From assembly GCA_910579185.1 (NCBI GenBank), contig CAJTTG010000001.1, forward strand, positions 620,001 through 684,000: 64,000 nucleotides of DNA, written 5' to 3'. The notes below the pieces were generated by a model. The model did no database searches and was not told where the DNA came from. It was given only the letters and a program-made list of their open reading frames with translations. The translations under genes were made by a program, and so were the position numbers. Below, in pieces: positions 51,266-60,401 of this stretch (position 1 is the stretch's first letter; the number at the start of each line of letters is the position of its first letter). This DNA comes from an uncultured Muribaculaceae bacterium. GTDB taxonomy: Bacteria; Bacteroidota; Bacteroidia; Bacteroidales; Muribaculaceae.

Positions 51266-52069
51266 ATGGAAAAAGATCTTACTCAAGAACGGAATAAAAA
51301 GATGCTCCGCTACGGGATGTTGATCCCTTTGGTGCTGATGATTGCATCTGTAGTGTCGTGTTGCCTTTCGTACTCAGATGCGCGGCAGGATATTACAAAC
51401 GATCTCAATGAAGCGATGATAGCGTTGGCAAGTGCCAACAGCGAACTGTGGGCGCGGCAGGACACAATTACCGCTTTGCGAAAGATGCACGAAACAACCA
51501 ACAAGCCACTGATATATCAGGCATGCGATCTTAATTTCAGAAATGCGGCATTGAGAGATGATGCATACTTTACGCTCGCATTAGTCGACAAGACAAATCC
51601 GGCACCCAAGATTCAAGGCAACAAGATAGCCTCTGACTCTATAATGATAGTAGCAGAAAACGCTGCCGACGGGCTTGCCATCCAAGTTCAGGGTTTTGCC
51701 GACTGCTCTATGGCTTCCGTATTCTCTGCTTCCAATCAGACTTTGCCGGGAGTGCTGTTTGTCCTCTCCATTCTTTCAATGGCAGGCATCTCGGCTATTG
51801 AAAGACGGAAAGCCACTCCTGCGGCCGCAATATCCCTCGATAACATAAAGCTCACACCCATGCAGCGGCAACTGACACAAATTCTTCTCGATGCGCCGAG
51901 CAGGAAAGTCAGTAAAAACATATTGTGCGCGACACTCTGGGGCAACAAAAGCAATGCCGACGAGTCGCTTTACACCCTTGTCAAGCGGACAAAAACTGCT
52001 CTTGCCGACTCCGGCATCAAAATAATCTGCAACCGTGGCGAGTCTTACGAGATCCGCATAAACAGCTGA
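51266..52069 (+). CDS. Membrane-tethered regulator with C-terminal winged helix
   Basis: 267 residues. Transmembrane helix 1 lies at about 15-36, a periplasmic region of about 120 residues follows (with Cys87 and Cys147), transmembrane helix 2 lies at about 158-178, then a cytoplasmic OmpR/PhoB-type winged helix at 190-266 (L-T-P-M-Q-R-Q-L-T-Q-I-L-L-D, N-I-L-C-A-T-L-W-G, L-V-K-R-T-K-T-A-L). This is ToxR-like signalling with the domain order reversed. The next gene is an outer-membrane receptor, its probable target. Confidence 0.75.
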   Translation: MEKDLTQERNKKMLRYGMLIPLVLMIASVVSCCLSYSDARQDITNDLNEAMIALASANSELWARQDTITALRKMHETTNKPLIYQACDLNFRNAALRDDAYFTLALVDKTNPAPKIQGNKIASDSIMIVAENAADGLAIQVQGFADCSMASVFSASNQTLPGVLFVLSILSMAGISAIERRKATPAAAISLDNIKLTPMQRQLTQILLDAPSRKVSKNILCATLWGNKSNADESLYTLVKRTKTALADSGIKIICNRGESYEIRINS

Positions 52070-52167
52070 TTTGCTGCGCTGTCAGTATTTGTCAGTTAAA
52101 TGTCAGACAATTTCTGAGGATTGAATGAGCCTTTTCCATTTGTTTTGCAGTCATAATTGATTGCAAA

Positions 52168-54240
52168 ATGAAAAATCTCATTATCACCCTTATGCTGGCT
52201 ATGCCGTCAATAGCATTTGGCCGGCAGGACGTAAAGCCCGACTCCATCAGTCGCGAGCTTCAGGATGTTGTTGTGACCGCAAAACAACCGGCAACAAAAC
52301 TCGTAGGAACAGCTCTCGTGTCGACCATTGCTGGCTCCAATATCCAGGACATCTGCACTGCTCTTGACGTACTGGCACAACTGCCGATGATCAGTGTTGC
52401 GGACGATGCCGTTACCATAACCGGAAAAGGCTCTCCCGAAATATATATCGACGGACGACCGATGCGTTCAAGCGATGAACTGATACAACTCCAATCGAAC
52501 AACATCAAACGGGTGGAGCTGGAGATGGCTCCCGGTGCCATGTATGCAAGCGATACAAAGGCCGTGCTGAAAATCACGACCCGGCATAAATTTGTCGACG
52601 GTCTTTCCTTCATCGAACGCGGAGAGATCGTTGCCCGTAGGAAACTGTCGGCCAACAACATGCTTGACTTTAACTATCATGCCGGATCGTGGGACTTCTT
52701 TGCGTCCGGCCTTATAGCCCGTAACAACAGCCAGATCAGGGGCACAACAACCAACACTCTTGAATATGACGGCAAGGAAACCATCGTGGGCAGCTCGCAA
52801 TGCAAGAATTATCCATCAAACACCGGTGTTGCCAAGGTAGGCTTCAACCATTCATCAGGCCAACAATCATTCGGTGGATACTACCGCTACAACCCCGAAC
52901 ATGGCCATTTCAGTAACATTGGCGAAGAATGGCTTGACAACGAGCCTCGAATCAACCGGGATATATTTACCGGCATACGCGCCCATAGCCACCGTGGGGC
53001 TATCTATTACGACAACACCTTTGCCGGCAAATATCTGATTCATCTCGACGGAGACTATAAGAAATCGGTCTCTTCCAACGACGTTCAGACCAGCTATCCT
53101 GATGGAAACACCGAAAATGTCAATTCCACCGACAGCCGCAAATCCACACTCTGGGCCGGGAAGCTCTATCTTTCATTTCCGCTGGCTCAGGGAAGGTTTT
53201 CAGTCGGCACACAAGACTCATACACTCGCACCACACTTGATTATCTCATGAAAAATCCAGAGGTTGGTGAATACATCCCTACATCTTTCACAGAAGCGAA
53301 GCAGACCTCGGCAGCTGTCTTTGCCTCCTGGAGCAGAATGTTCGGAAAAGTAAGCCTATCGGCAGGGCTGAGATACGAACACGTTGATTATCTGCTGAAC
53401 GTCAACGGAATCAAAAACAGGGATATGAGCAAAACCTACAATTACCTTACGCCTGACATCTCGATAGGCTATTCATTCAACAACGAGTCGCAGATCAGCC
53501 TGAGTTATAAAATGTCGACCGTGAAGCCCCCCTACTCTCAGCTCACTGGAAGCCTCAGCTACGTCGGGATCCACGAGATTGAAGGGGGAAATCCGACGCT
53601 GAAAGACGAACACATGCACGACATCCAGCTTTTCGGCATGTGGAAAGGATTCATGCTCCAAGCCGATTTCACAAGAAGCATAGACACCTACGCTTTCATC
53701 AAACGCATATATCCGGCATCAAACCTGCAACTCATCATGCAGCCGGTCAATGTAGATGTATCGGCAGTCGACCTGTATCTCGCATGGAGCAAACCGATAA
53801 AAATATGGATCCCCAATCTCACCATCGGATTACACAAGCAATGGCTTGAAATAGATGGTACGTCTCACAACCGGCCGATATTCTCATATTATTTCGACAA
53901 TATGATTTCGCTGCCAAAAGGCTTTCTCATCACTCTCAACGCGAGATTTCAGACAAAAGGCGACATGCACACAAGCCGATTCGGCACTACATGGTTCACC
54001 CTCGATGCATCCGTCAGCAAATCACTATTAAACAAGTCGTTGCAACTGAAACTTGCGGTTACCGACATATTCAACACACGAAACAACAACTGGACGATGA
54101 ACACCTGCGGCGTATTCGTCAACAAACAGCAGACCTACGACCATAGAGGCATTTCAGTTTCCATGACCTACAATTTCCAACCCCGGAAGAGCAAATACAA
54201 AGGAGAGGATGCGGCAAAAGCTGAAATGAACCGGCTATGA
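52168..54240 (+). CDS. Plug-plus-barrel outer-membrane receptor 2
   Basis: 690 residues. The Sec signal is followed by D-V-V-V-T-A-K-Q and a clear plug domain: L-D-V-L-A-Q-L-P-M-I-S-V, I-Y-I-D-G-R-P-M-R-S-S-D-E-L and I-K-R-V-E-L-E-M-A-P-G-A-M-Y-A. The remaining 550 residues are barrel strands, ending near S-M-T-Y-N-F-Q-P. It is the same general family as receptors 1 and 3 but less similar to them than they are to each other. It has no SusD and no sigma factor; the winged-helix regulator precedes it. Confidence 0.82.
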   Translation: MKNLIITLMLAMPSIAFGRQDVKPDSISRELQDVVVTAKQPATKLVGTALVSTIAGSNIQDICTALDVLAQLPMISVADDAVTITGKGSPEIYIDGRPMRSSDELIQLQSNNIKRVELEMAPGAMYASDTKAVLKITTRHKFVDGLSFIERGEIVARRKLSANNMLDFNYHAGSWDFFASGLIARNNSQIRGTTTNTLEYDGKETIVGSSQCKNYPSNTGVAKVGFNHSSGQQSFGGYYRYNPEHGHFSNIGEEWLDNEPRINRDIFTGIRAHSHRGAIYYDNTFAGKYLIHLDGDYKKSVSSNDVQTSYPDGNTENVNSTDSRKSTLWAGKLYLSFPLAQGRFSVGTQDSYTRTTLDYLMKNPEVGEYIPTSFTEAKQTSAAVFASWSRMFGKVSLSAGLRYEHVDYLLNVNGIKNRDMSKTYNYLTPDISIGYSFNNESQISLSYKMSTVKPPYSQLTGSLSYVGIHEIEGGNPTLKDEHMHDIQLFGMWKGFMLQADFTRSIDTYAFIKRIYPASNLQLIMQPVNVDVSAVDLYLAWSKPIKIWIPNLTIGLHKQWLEIDGTSHNRPIFSYYFDNMISLPKGFLITLNARFQTKGDMHTSRFGTTWFTLDASVSKSLLNKSLQLKLAVTDIFNTRNNNWTMNTCGVFVNKQQTYDHRGISVSMTYNFQPRKSKYKGEDAAKAEMNRL

Positions 54241-54262
54241 CAACAGCTGCCCACACATATTT

Positions 54263-54296
54263 GAATCCGCTCCCGACAGAAGTCGGGAACGGATTC
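54263..54296. terminator. Bidirectional terminator between convergent genes
   Basis: GAATCCG-c-TCCCGAC (54263-54277) pairs with GTCGGGA-a-CGGATTC (54282-54296), one mismatch, between receptor 2 and the TlpA-like gene. Confidence 0.75.
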
Positions 54297-54325
54297 AAAG
54301 GTATTTATTCATAAATTTACGCAGA

Positions 54326-55066
54326 TCAGCGTACAGCCTCAATCTGTTTTTTCAATTCCTCACGTTGCACAGCCGACGTTCCATACTCGATATAGGCTAC
54401 CTTACCCGATTTATCAACTACAATAGTCATTGGATATCCATTGGATCCGATCCACTGTTTGAACTGCTCATCGCCAACAAACGCAATCCAGCTGAATCCG
54501 AATTTCTCAATAACAGGACGCGCCGTCTCCGCCGGTTCGTAGGTCGACGAAAAGAACATCACATCCGGCATTTCGTCTTTCCACGGCGCAATGACAGGCA
54601 TCTCACTGCGACAAGGGCCACAGCCTGTGAACCAAAGATTCAGCACCATCGGTTTGCCTGCCACATCGGCATTGCTCCATTTCCTGCCATCAATATCCGT
54701 AGCAGTGAATTCAGGGAATTGATCGCCAACGTTGAGAATGTCCTCGCGCTTCATTGCGATCGGCATGATTCTCGCAGTCTCAGCCAGCTGCAAGAGTTCC
54801 TCCGCCTCCGGTATCTGATCGGCCGGAATGGCATATTTCAAAGCCGCCTCAGGCAACGGCTCCGACAAGACGATTTTTGTAGCCTTGGTTCCCCCCGGAG
54901 TCTTTATCATTCCAAGACCGGAGAGATAAGATGTAGAAACGGGAATCTCATCGAAAAAATATCCGTCGATAATTATGATTTTACCGGCAGCATGCGCACT
55001 CTGCGCACCAAGCAGAACCGCCACAACAGTTGCGATTCCCACGAACAATAATTGTAACCTTTTCAT
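54326..55066 (-). CDS. TlpA-like disulfide reductase
   Basis: 246 residues from the ATG at 55066 (M-K-R-L-Q-L-L-F-V-G-I-A), the best signal-peptide start; upstream in-frame ATGs add up to nine residues. The thioredoxin-fold domain has F-T-G-C-G-P-C-R-S-E-M-P as its active site. An N-terminal domain of about 95 residues precedes it and is similar in layout to the DUF4369-type regions of other Bacteroidales TlpA proteins. It reduces periplasmic disulfides. It is divergent from the serine hydrolase gene. Confidence 0.85.
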   Translation of the reverse strand: MKRLQLLFVGIATVVAVLLGAQSAHAAGKIIIIDGYFFDEIPVSTSYLSGLGMIKTPGGTKATKIVLSEPLPEAALKYAIPADQIPEAEELLQLAETARIMPIAMKREDILNVGDQFPEFTATDIDGRKWSNADVAGKPMVLNLWFTGCGPCRSEMPVIAPWKDEMPDVMFFSSTYEPAETARPVIEKFGFSWIAFVGDEQFKQWIGSNGYPMTIVVDKSGKVAYIEYGTSAVQREELKKQIEAVR

Positions 55067-55090
55067 ATTCATAAACATTTGTACACTTTG

Positions 55091-55120
55091 CAAATCTAAT
55101 AAATATTATTTTAGAAACAA
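55091..55120 (-). promoter_or_regulatory. Promoter of TlpA-like gene
   Basis: Minus-strand TAGATTTG (55091-55098) with TTG (55118-55120), spacer 19. Confidence 0.5.
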
Positions 55121-55142
55121 TACGAAATCAAAATATTTGTGA

Positions 55143-55150
55143 TACATTTG
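55143..55150 (+). promoter_or_regulatory. -7 box of serine hydrolase gene
   Basis: TACATTTG lies 35 bases before the start; the -33 element is not evident. Confidence 0.45.
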
Positions 55151-55185
55151 CCGTACAACTATCACATAACAACATTCTCTTCAAG

Positions 55186-56331
55186 ATGCCAAAGCTACTG
55201 ACCATAGTATCAATTCTTGCAATATTCCTATCGGGCTGCACCGCACTCAGAGCTATCAGATGCGGAACTCCATCCACGGAAACATACACGAATTTCGATC
55301 TCGACACGATCCATGCCGCCGACACTATAAAAACAATGCTGATCGATTCGCCAGAGCATGACACGTACTTCCAAACCACTAAATTTGACGGCGGACGCCT
55401 ACACAACGAGACGATCGGGGAATATTTCAGAAGAGTCCGTGGCAACGGTGCATTGCTGATAGTCCGCAACGACAGCATTCTGCTGGAGGAATATTACGGC
55501 AACGTTGACGATCACACACCGGTAAACATATTTTCCATATCAAAAGCCGTGACATCGCTGCTTTGTGGGATTGCCATTGACGAGGGTCTGATCGGAAGCG
55601 TCAATGATCCAGTCACAAAATACCTGCCCGAACTCCAGACAGCCGCTCCGGAATTTTCGCAGCTGACAATAGAACATCTGCTCGACATGCGCACCGGGCT
55701 GGATTTCAAAGAAGAATATGGCTGGAATCCGCTATCAAAAATGGCTGGTCTGTATTACGGAAAAGATGTCATGAAGTCAATCAAAAATGCCGGATTCAAT
55801 GCCAAACCGGGAACTAAGCATTACTACAATTCATTGGCTACCGCAATTTTAGGTGTTGTAATAGAACGCGCCACCGGCCGACCCTACGCGCAGTATCTCC
55901 AAGAAAAAATCTGGTATCCGCTTGAGATGGATTCCGATGCCTACATTGCTCTCGACAGCAGGAAAAACAACCATGCAAAGGCCTATGGAGGGATAGCGAC
56001 AACCGCGCGCAATCTCGCCCACATAGGCCAGCTGTATCTGAACGGGGGCATATACAACGGCCGCCGGATAGTGAGCCGTGGATGGATCGAGCGTTCCACC
56101 CATGCCAACATTGACAATGAGGCCTATTCCTATGGCTGGAACAATATCATGACCCAAAAGGATGGCAAGCTCACCGTCACGAACCGATTTTTTGCGCTGG
56201 GTCTGTTCGGACAAGTCCTGTTCTGCGATCCGGAACAGAATCTGATATTCGTCACTCTGGGCGAGAAGAAAGGCTATGAGTACCATCTGCTCTTCGATGA
56301 CTTCTGCAACATCCTTTCCAGCCATCACTAA
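55186..56331 (+). CDS. Class C beta-lactamase-fold serine hydrolase, lipoprotein
   Basis: 381 residues. The lipobox is L-S-G-C18. The active site S-x-x-K is Ser117-I-S-Lys120 (N-I-F-S-I-S-K-A-V), and the Y-x-N element is Tyr213-Tyr-Asn215. The fold is that of penicillin-binding esterases and class C beta-lactamases. Such lipoproteins may trim D-amino acids or esters; antibiotic resistance should not be assumed. Confidence 0.88.
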   Translation: MPKLLTIVSILAIFLSGCTALRAIRCGTPSTETYTNFDLDTIHAADTIKTMLIDSPEHDTYFQTTKFDGGRLHNETIGEYFRRVRGNGALLIVRNDSILLEEYYGNVDDHTPVNIFSISKAVTSLLCGIAIDEGLIGSVNDPVTKYLPELQTAAPEFSQLTIEHLLDMRTGLDFKEEYGWNPLSKMAGLYYGKDVMKSIKNAGFNAKPGTKHYYNSLATAILGVVIERATGRPYAQYLQEKIWYPLEMDSDAYIALDSRKNNHAKAYGGIATTARNLAHIGQLYLNGGIYNGRRIVSRGWIERSTHANIDNEAYSYGWNNIMTQKDGKLTVTNRFFALGLFGQVLFCDPEQNLIFVTLGEKKGYEYHLLFDDFCNILSSHH

Positions 56332-56400
56332 CCGCCACCGCTTAACATCTGACGGCTTATCTACATGGTCGAATCAAGGAGCTAAGCAAGCAGCAACGGA

Positions 56401-57171
56401 TTACTCTCCGCCATGCAGCGCAGACCACGTGGCAATCGCAGCGGCAGAAACATAATCATCATTGCTGCACCGACTGTTGTAGTCATAGTCATCTTCTTCG
56501 TCCTCCCAAACAAGATTCGGGAACTCAAAATAATCCTTTGGCAATCGCGTAATCCCAATCTCCACATCACAAATTATATAGTTCTTAGGATTTAACGGAT
56601 AATTGAACTTTTTATTCAAATCGACTAATTCCCTAACTCCGGACGTGGATTCGTCAATAATCAGAACGAAACCATCGCTGAAATAAAAGCTATCCAACCT
56701 GTAGAGATTATACTTTGCCCAGTCCATTACATCTCTCCGCCACGATTTATAACGCTCTGTTTCTTTCAATTCTTCGACATCTTCAGGAAAATCGCGACAA
56801 AAATCTGAAATCAGCTTATATTTCCAGCTCAAAGATGTGTAACAGTTTATCAACTCCGCATCAAGAATTTTAAGTCGTTCATTGCATTGATTGCCATTAA
56901 GTTTATTTCCCATCCCCCGATCTCCATGCCATTCACCGGAAATACGCTTCTCCCGTATTAGTTCAATGTTCCAGACTCGGGCTATAGCTTTCCCCCTTTT
57001 AGTGAAAAAATAATACGACATGATAGATATGAACGCAACGACCATTACGCCCAAAGCCCAGTAGACACTCAGTTCCTCACTGACTCCAAAGAGGACATGT
57101 ATCAACCCGGCCAGAGCGACAATCAGAATCGATAAGAGTATTAAAACCTTCATCTCGGAATGACTTTTCAC
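56401..57171 (-). CDS. Hypothetical membrane protein with acidic tail
   Basis: 256 residues, or 250 from the in-frame ATG at 57153. Two transmembrane helices (about 8-30 and 36-56) are followed by a cytoplasmic charged domain of 200 residues and an acidic run (W-E-D-E-E-D-D-Y-D-Y, about 222-231). No family is recognised. It stands alone between the serine hydrolase and receptor 3. Confidence 0.55.
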   Translation of the reverse strand: MKSHSEMKVLILLSILIVALAGLIHVLFGVSEELSVYWALGVMVVAFISIMSYYFFTKRGKAIARVWNIELIREKRISGEWHGDRGMGNKLNGNQCNERLKILDAELINCYTSLSWKYKLISDFCRDFPEDVEELKETERYKSWRRDVMDWAKYNLYRLDSFYFSDGFVLIIDESTSGVRELVDLNKKFNYPLNPKNYIICDVEIGITRLPKDYFEFPNLVWEDEEDDYDYNSRCSNDDYVSAAAIATWSALHGGE

Positions 57172-57321
57172 AAAAGTAGGAATTTCTCAATTAACCGCAT
57201 ATATTTTCAATATGTTATAAAACACATATGTCCTCCGACGCCCATGTGGACTTTGAAAAGCCCAATGTAGCGTTATTCTGAAGCACACACAAACGCCATG
57301 GGCGGTTACTGACTGACAAAA

Positions 57322-57350
57322 CCGGTTCCCGACATCGCGACGGGAACCGG
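57322..57350 (-). terminator. Terminator after receptor 3
   Basis: CCGGTTCCCG (57322-57331) pairs perfectly with CGGGAACCGG (57341-57350). On the minus strand it follows the receptor stop by 26 bases and ends in TTTTGTC. Confidence 0.8.
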
Positions 57351-57376
57351 CAGCAATTTGTATGATAAGCTGCTGT

Positions 57377-59461
57377 TTATTTCAAGATTCCGGAGCTGAT
57401 CCCTGATTGCTGGGTGGCCTCATCGCCATGCGCCACTTTCTTGCCGAAACCGAAAGTATAGGTCACAGAGATTCTTGCTGAGGCATGGACATTAATCGAA
57501 TAGATCTGTTCAACCTTATCGTAGAATTGACTGTGCATCACGCCTTTATCGCTTTCCCAATTCCAACGTGCGAAGTTTGCAAGGATCAGCTGAATATTCC
57601 ATGTTGCGTCCGACCATCCGGCTTGAAGCCGATAATAGGATTTAGAGGACAGCCAAGTGCCCACCATGCAGCCATCAGGATATCCTTGCGGAGCAGAGTA
57701 GAGTCCGGAGAATGACCAGCTGTCCAGATAATAATTAGCTTGAAGAGCGTAGGCAAGATGCGTCTTGTTCAAATTATACGGCTCGCCATTGTGAACAGAC
57801 CTCGCGTCAAGCTGCGCTGTCAGCTGCAATTTCCGGTTGAAAAGAGATAAAGAGGCATAAGCCCCGTAATTCCACTGGGAATAACCACCGCCGGGTTGCT
57901 TGATTGTTCTCATTATTCCATTCTCCGCAGGTACATAATCATAAACATACCTATCATCCACAATCCAGGTTGAAGCAAAGGCGGAAATGCTGAATGTGTT
58001 GTTGGGGATAAAGGAGTAGTTCACATCAGCATCATAGCTTCCATAAGACACAAGATCCGGATTACCGGTGTAGCTCATCAAAGGATTGCTTTGAATGACG
58101 GCCACCGAACGATAGCTCGAAGATGGGATTGATTTCACGTGGTGGAATTCGCCTCCTAAGTAATGGTGATCATTAGGAGAATATTGCAGCGAAAAATCAA
58201 TCCAGGGAGCCGCGGAGTTTTCTCTATGATCAAGATATTCCTGCCTGTCCCAATGGAATCCGAACCCGACCAGACCATATACCTTCCCTTTTGAAAGGCT
58301 ATATTGCACACCCGGTCCTATCCGGTATGTGTGAGCGTTATCCCTGGTATCGGAAGTGCCGGAATAACTTGTATTGTTTGTGGTAAGTATAGTCTGCAAC
58401 ATTGCATTCATACTACCCCAGCTACCGAAAGAATGTGTGTAGGTCAAATCGCCGCTGAACTGGTGTGAATCATCTTTTGCGGCATTATGATACTCCCCGG
58501 TGTTCTCCTCCGCATACAGACTGTTGCTATTGGTATGTGAAAATGAGTATCTTGGAGAAAATGTGATTGTATTCCTGTCATTTATAATAAAATTCCAATA
58601 ACCGCTATAAGAAAGCGAGTTGACCCGGTTGGCAGAAAATGTCGCGAAATCCGCACGCGGCAACACCTCAGGTGAATACACCACGTACCCCGACTGGCCG
58701 TTGACCGGCGTATGATCGAAATTCGCGCCAATGATATTTTGAATCGTAACCTTGTCGGAAGTGTACATAGCCTTGAATGTAGGCCAGTATGTGCGTGTAC
58801 GCATTTTCCCTTTATCCTGGATTGAGTTGCGTTCAAATACATTTACCGTGCCATCCGGCTGTGGCAGACGGAATGTTTCGTATGTGTCACTCCCCGTATG
58901 GTTCTGATTGGTATAAAAAGTTCCTGCGGCAATGTCGAAAGTCATGCGCTTATACTTCAATTTACCATACAGGCTGATCTGTCCGGCATTGCTTGAATTC
59001 TCCAGACCATATCCCTTGACATATCCACCATATTCGTATTTCTGCATCACGAAATTCACCACATGCGCTTTCCCTTGGAAACGAGGGTCAGACGGGAAAT
59101 CGTAGTATTCCACCTTTTTCACATCCTGCATCCGCATGCCTTCCAGATCATCTTTCGATGCTGGAATGAAATCGATAAAGAGATCAACGCTCTTACCTGC
59201 CGGATCGGTTATTTCGTCATTAGGGGAGATTCTAAGTTGCGGTATCGCCATTCGGTTGAGTAAATCGACAGCAGTCTGTGCCGCATTTTTTTGCTTCGAT
59301 GTCGGTATGAATATTGACACCTCCGAACCAAGCCGCTGATTGCGTGCTTCAACCACCACTTCATTGAGTTCCTGAGTTTTGATGGAGTCATTTACTGTTG
59401 TCTGAGCCATTACCGGTGTTAACGGACAGGCACAAAAAGCCACTATAGCCAATCGTTTCAT
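57377..59461 (-). CDS. Plug-plus-barrel outer-membrane receptor 3
   Basis: 694 residues, plainly related to receptor 1. The signal peptide is followed by E-L-N-E-V-V-V-E-A, then a plug with F-I-P-T-S-K-Q-K-N-A-A-Q-T-A-V-D-L-L-N-R-M-A-I-P-Q and S-K-D-D-L-E-G-M-R-M-Q-D-V-K-K-V-E-Y-Y; receptor 1 has R-M-A-I-P-Q-I and D-V-R-K-I-E-Y-Y at the same places. The barrel ends V-T-Y-T-F-G-F-G-K-K. No SusD is adjacent. Its gene follows a sigma / anti-sigma / secreted-protein run on the same strand. Confidence 0.84.
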   Translation of the reverse strand: MKRLAIVAFCACPLTPVMAQTTVNDSIKTQELNEVVVEARNQRLGSEVSIFIPTSKQKNAAQTAVDLLNRMAIPQLRISPNDEITDPAGKSVDLFIDFIPASKDDLEGMRMQDVKKVEYYDFPSDPRFQGKAHVVNFVMQKYEYGGYVKGYGLENSSNAGQISLYGKLKYKRMTFDIAAGTFYTNQNHTGSDTYETFRLPQPDGTVNVFERNSIQDKGKMRTRTYWPTFKAMYTSDKVTIQNIIGANFDHTPVNGQSGYVVYSPEVLPRADFATFSANRVNSLSYSGYWNFIINDRNTITFSPRYSFSHTNSNSLYAEENTGEYHNAAKDDSHQFSGDLTYTHSFGSWGSMNAMLQTILTTNNTSYSGTSDTRDNAHTYRIGPGVQYSLSKGKVYGLVGFGFHWDRQEYLDHRENSAAPWIDFSLQYSPNDHHYLGGEFHHVKSIPSSSYRSVAVIQSNPLMSYTGNPDLVSYGSYDADVNYSFIPNNTFSISAFASTWIVDDRYVYDYVPAENGIMRTIKQPGGGYSQWNYGAYASLSLFNRKLQLTAQLDARSVHNGEPYNLNKTHLAYALQANYYLDSWSFSGLYSAPQGYPDGCMVGTWLSSKSYYRLQAGWSDATWNIQLILANFARWNWESDKGVMHSQFYDKVEQIYSINVHASARISVTYTFGFGKKVAHGDEATQQSGISSGILK

Positions 59462-59474
59462 AAATTGCTACATT

Positions 59475-59514
59475 AAAAAGCCTCGACCGCTCAGACCTTC
59501 CAAGCAGTCGAGGC
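59475..59514 (-). terminator. Hairpin with T-run just before receptor 3
   Basis: GCCTCGAC (59480-59487) pairs with GTCGAGGC (59507-59514). On the minus strand TTTTT follows at 59475-59479, only 14 bases before the receptor start at 59461. It may terminate the sigma operon, act as an attenuator, or hide the ribosome-binding region. Confidence 0.65.
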
Positions 59515-59534
59515 GAGTATGAAAAAATGCTTGT

Positions 59535-60380
59535 TTATTTAAGTGTGGTCAGACACTGGTGCAGAAGTCTATTGAGAACCGTCTCCGAGTATTTTTTTTC
59601 ATAAATCATCCCTTCCAGTATTTCGCGGACAGCATCTTTGTCAGATTCTGTCACATCAGGATATTTTGATGTATCCCTGATCACCTTATATGCCTTCGAT
59701 GCGAGGGCAATTCTTGTCTGGGAGTTGGCGGAAGTCATGCTCTGGAAATATGACATCAGCGTATCAAACCACGTTTGCTGGGCGGAACTGTCGGATTGCA
59801 GGACATATACCCCATTTGACAGGTTGCGGAACATACTGTACTGACGTTGCTGTTCCGCCTGTTGCCGATACTTTAATGTAGTTGCGTAGGTTACCACAAG
59901 TTTACCTATCAATTTCCCATTCTCCTCTTTGCAGTTCATCCCGTAAGCATATCGGAAAATCCCATTGGGATCCTCTGAGAGCGGAGCAAGAAACAACGAA
60001 TAGATGTATTCACAATCCGAATCGTTTATATAGACACCATCCGATCCACCATCACCCACGGTCAAGACTATGCCACTCTCTGTGTTGACAGACTTGCCAC
60101 GGTTGATACTGTAGGCCATATCCACATCCCGATCAAAAGCAGTGACCACATTTTCGAGAAGCTTAGCTTCGCTTGCCGGGAGAACAAAGCGATACACGTC
60201 GCTTTGCCCCGTCTTTATGCCGGATGACGGATCCTTTTCGAGTGTGTGGCTTTCTGTTATCTTGGCCTCAGGGCACTTGATTATGGCATCAAAGGCCGAT
60301 TTGATATTGTTCTGAGCCACTGCCATCATCGGTATGACAGCGAACATAAGGCTAATAAGCCGGATAATTGATGTTTTCAT
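59535..60380 (-). CDS. Secreted protein of cassette 2
   Basis: 281 residues with a Sec signal (M-K-T-S-I-I-R-L-I-S-L-M-F-A-V-I-P-M-M-A, cleavage near V-A-Q). The first half has the order seen in the cassette 1 protein: a Cys (I-I-K-C-P), I-T-E-S-H, Y-R-F-V-L, L-L-E-N-V-V-T-A-F-D-R-D and N-R-G-K, then strands I-V-L-T-V-G and Y-I-Y-S-L-F-L. The extra C-terminal half is helical and charged. No named family is certain. Confidence 0.65.
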   Translation of the reverse strand: MKTSIIRLISLMFAVIPMMAVAQNNIKSAFDAIIKCPEAKITESHTLEKDPSSGIKTGQSDVYRFVLPASEAKLLENVVTAFDRDVDMAYSINRGKSVNTESGIVLTVGDGGSDGVYINDSDCEYIYSLFLAPLSEDPNGIFRYAYGMNCKEENGKLIGKLVVTYATTLKYRQQAEQQRQYSMFRNLSNGVYVLQSDSSAQQTWFDTLMSYFQSMTSANSQTRIALASKAYKVIRDTSKYPDVTESDKDAVREILEGMIYEKKYSETVLNRLLHQCLTTLK

Positions 60381-60401
60381 ATCCTGAGTATTTTTTTATA
60401 A

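Noticed and set aside
55186..56331. Beta-lactamase resistance gene
   Set aside because: The fold and S-x-x-K / Y-x-N motifs fit the broad serine hydrolase family; nothing indicates antibiotic hydrolysis.
49023..59461. SusC/SusD polysaccharide-utilisation locus
   Set aside because: The receptors lack the SusC N-terminal domain, no SusD-like lipoprotein and no glycoside hydrolase is adjacent.
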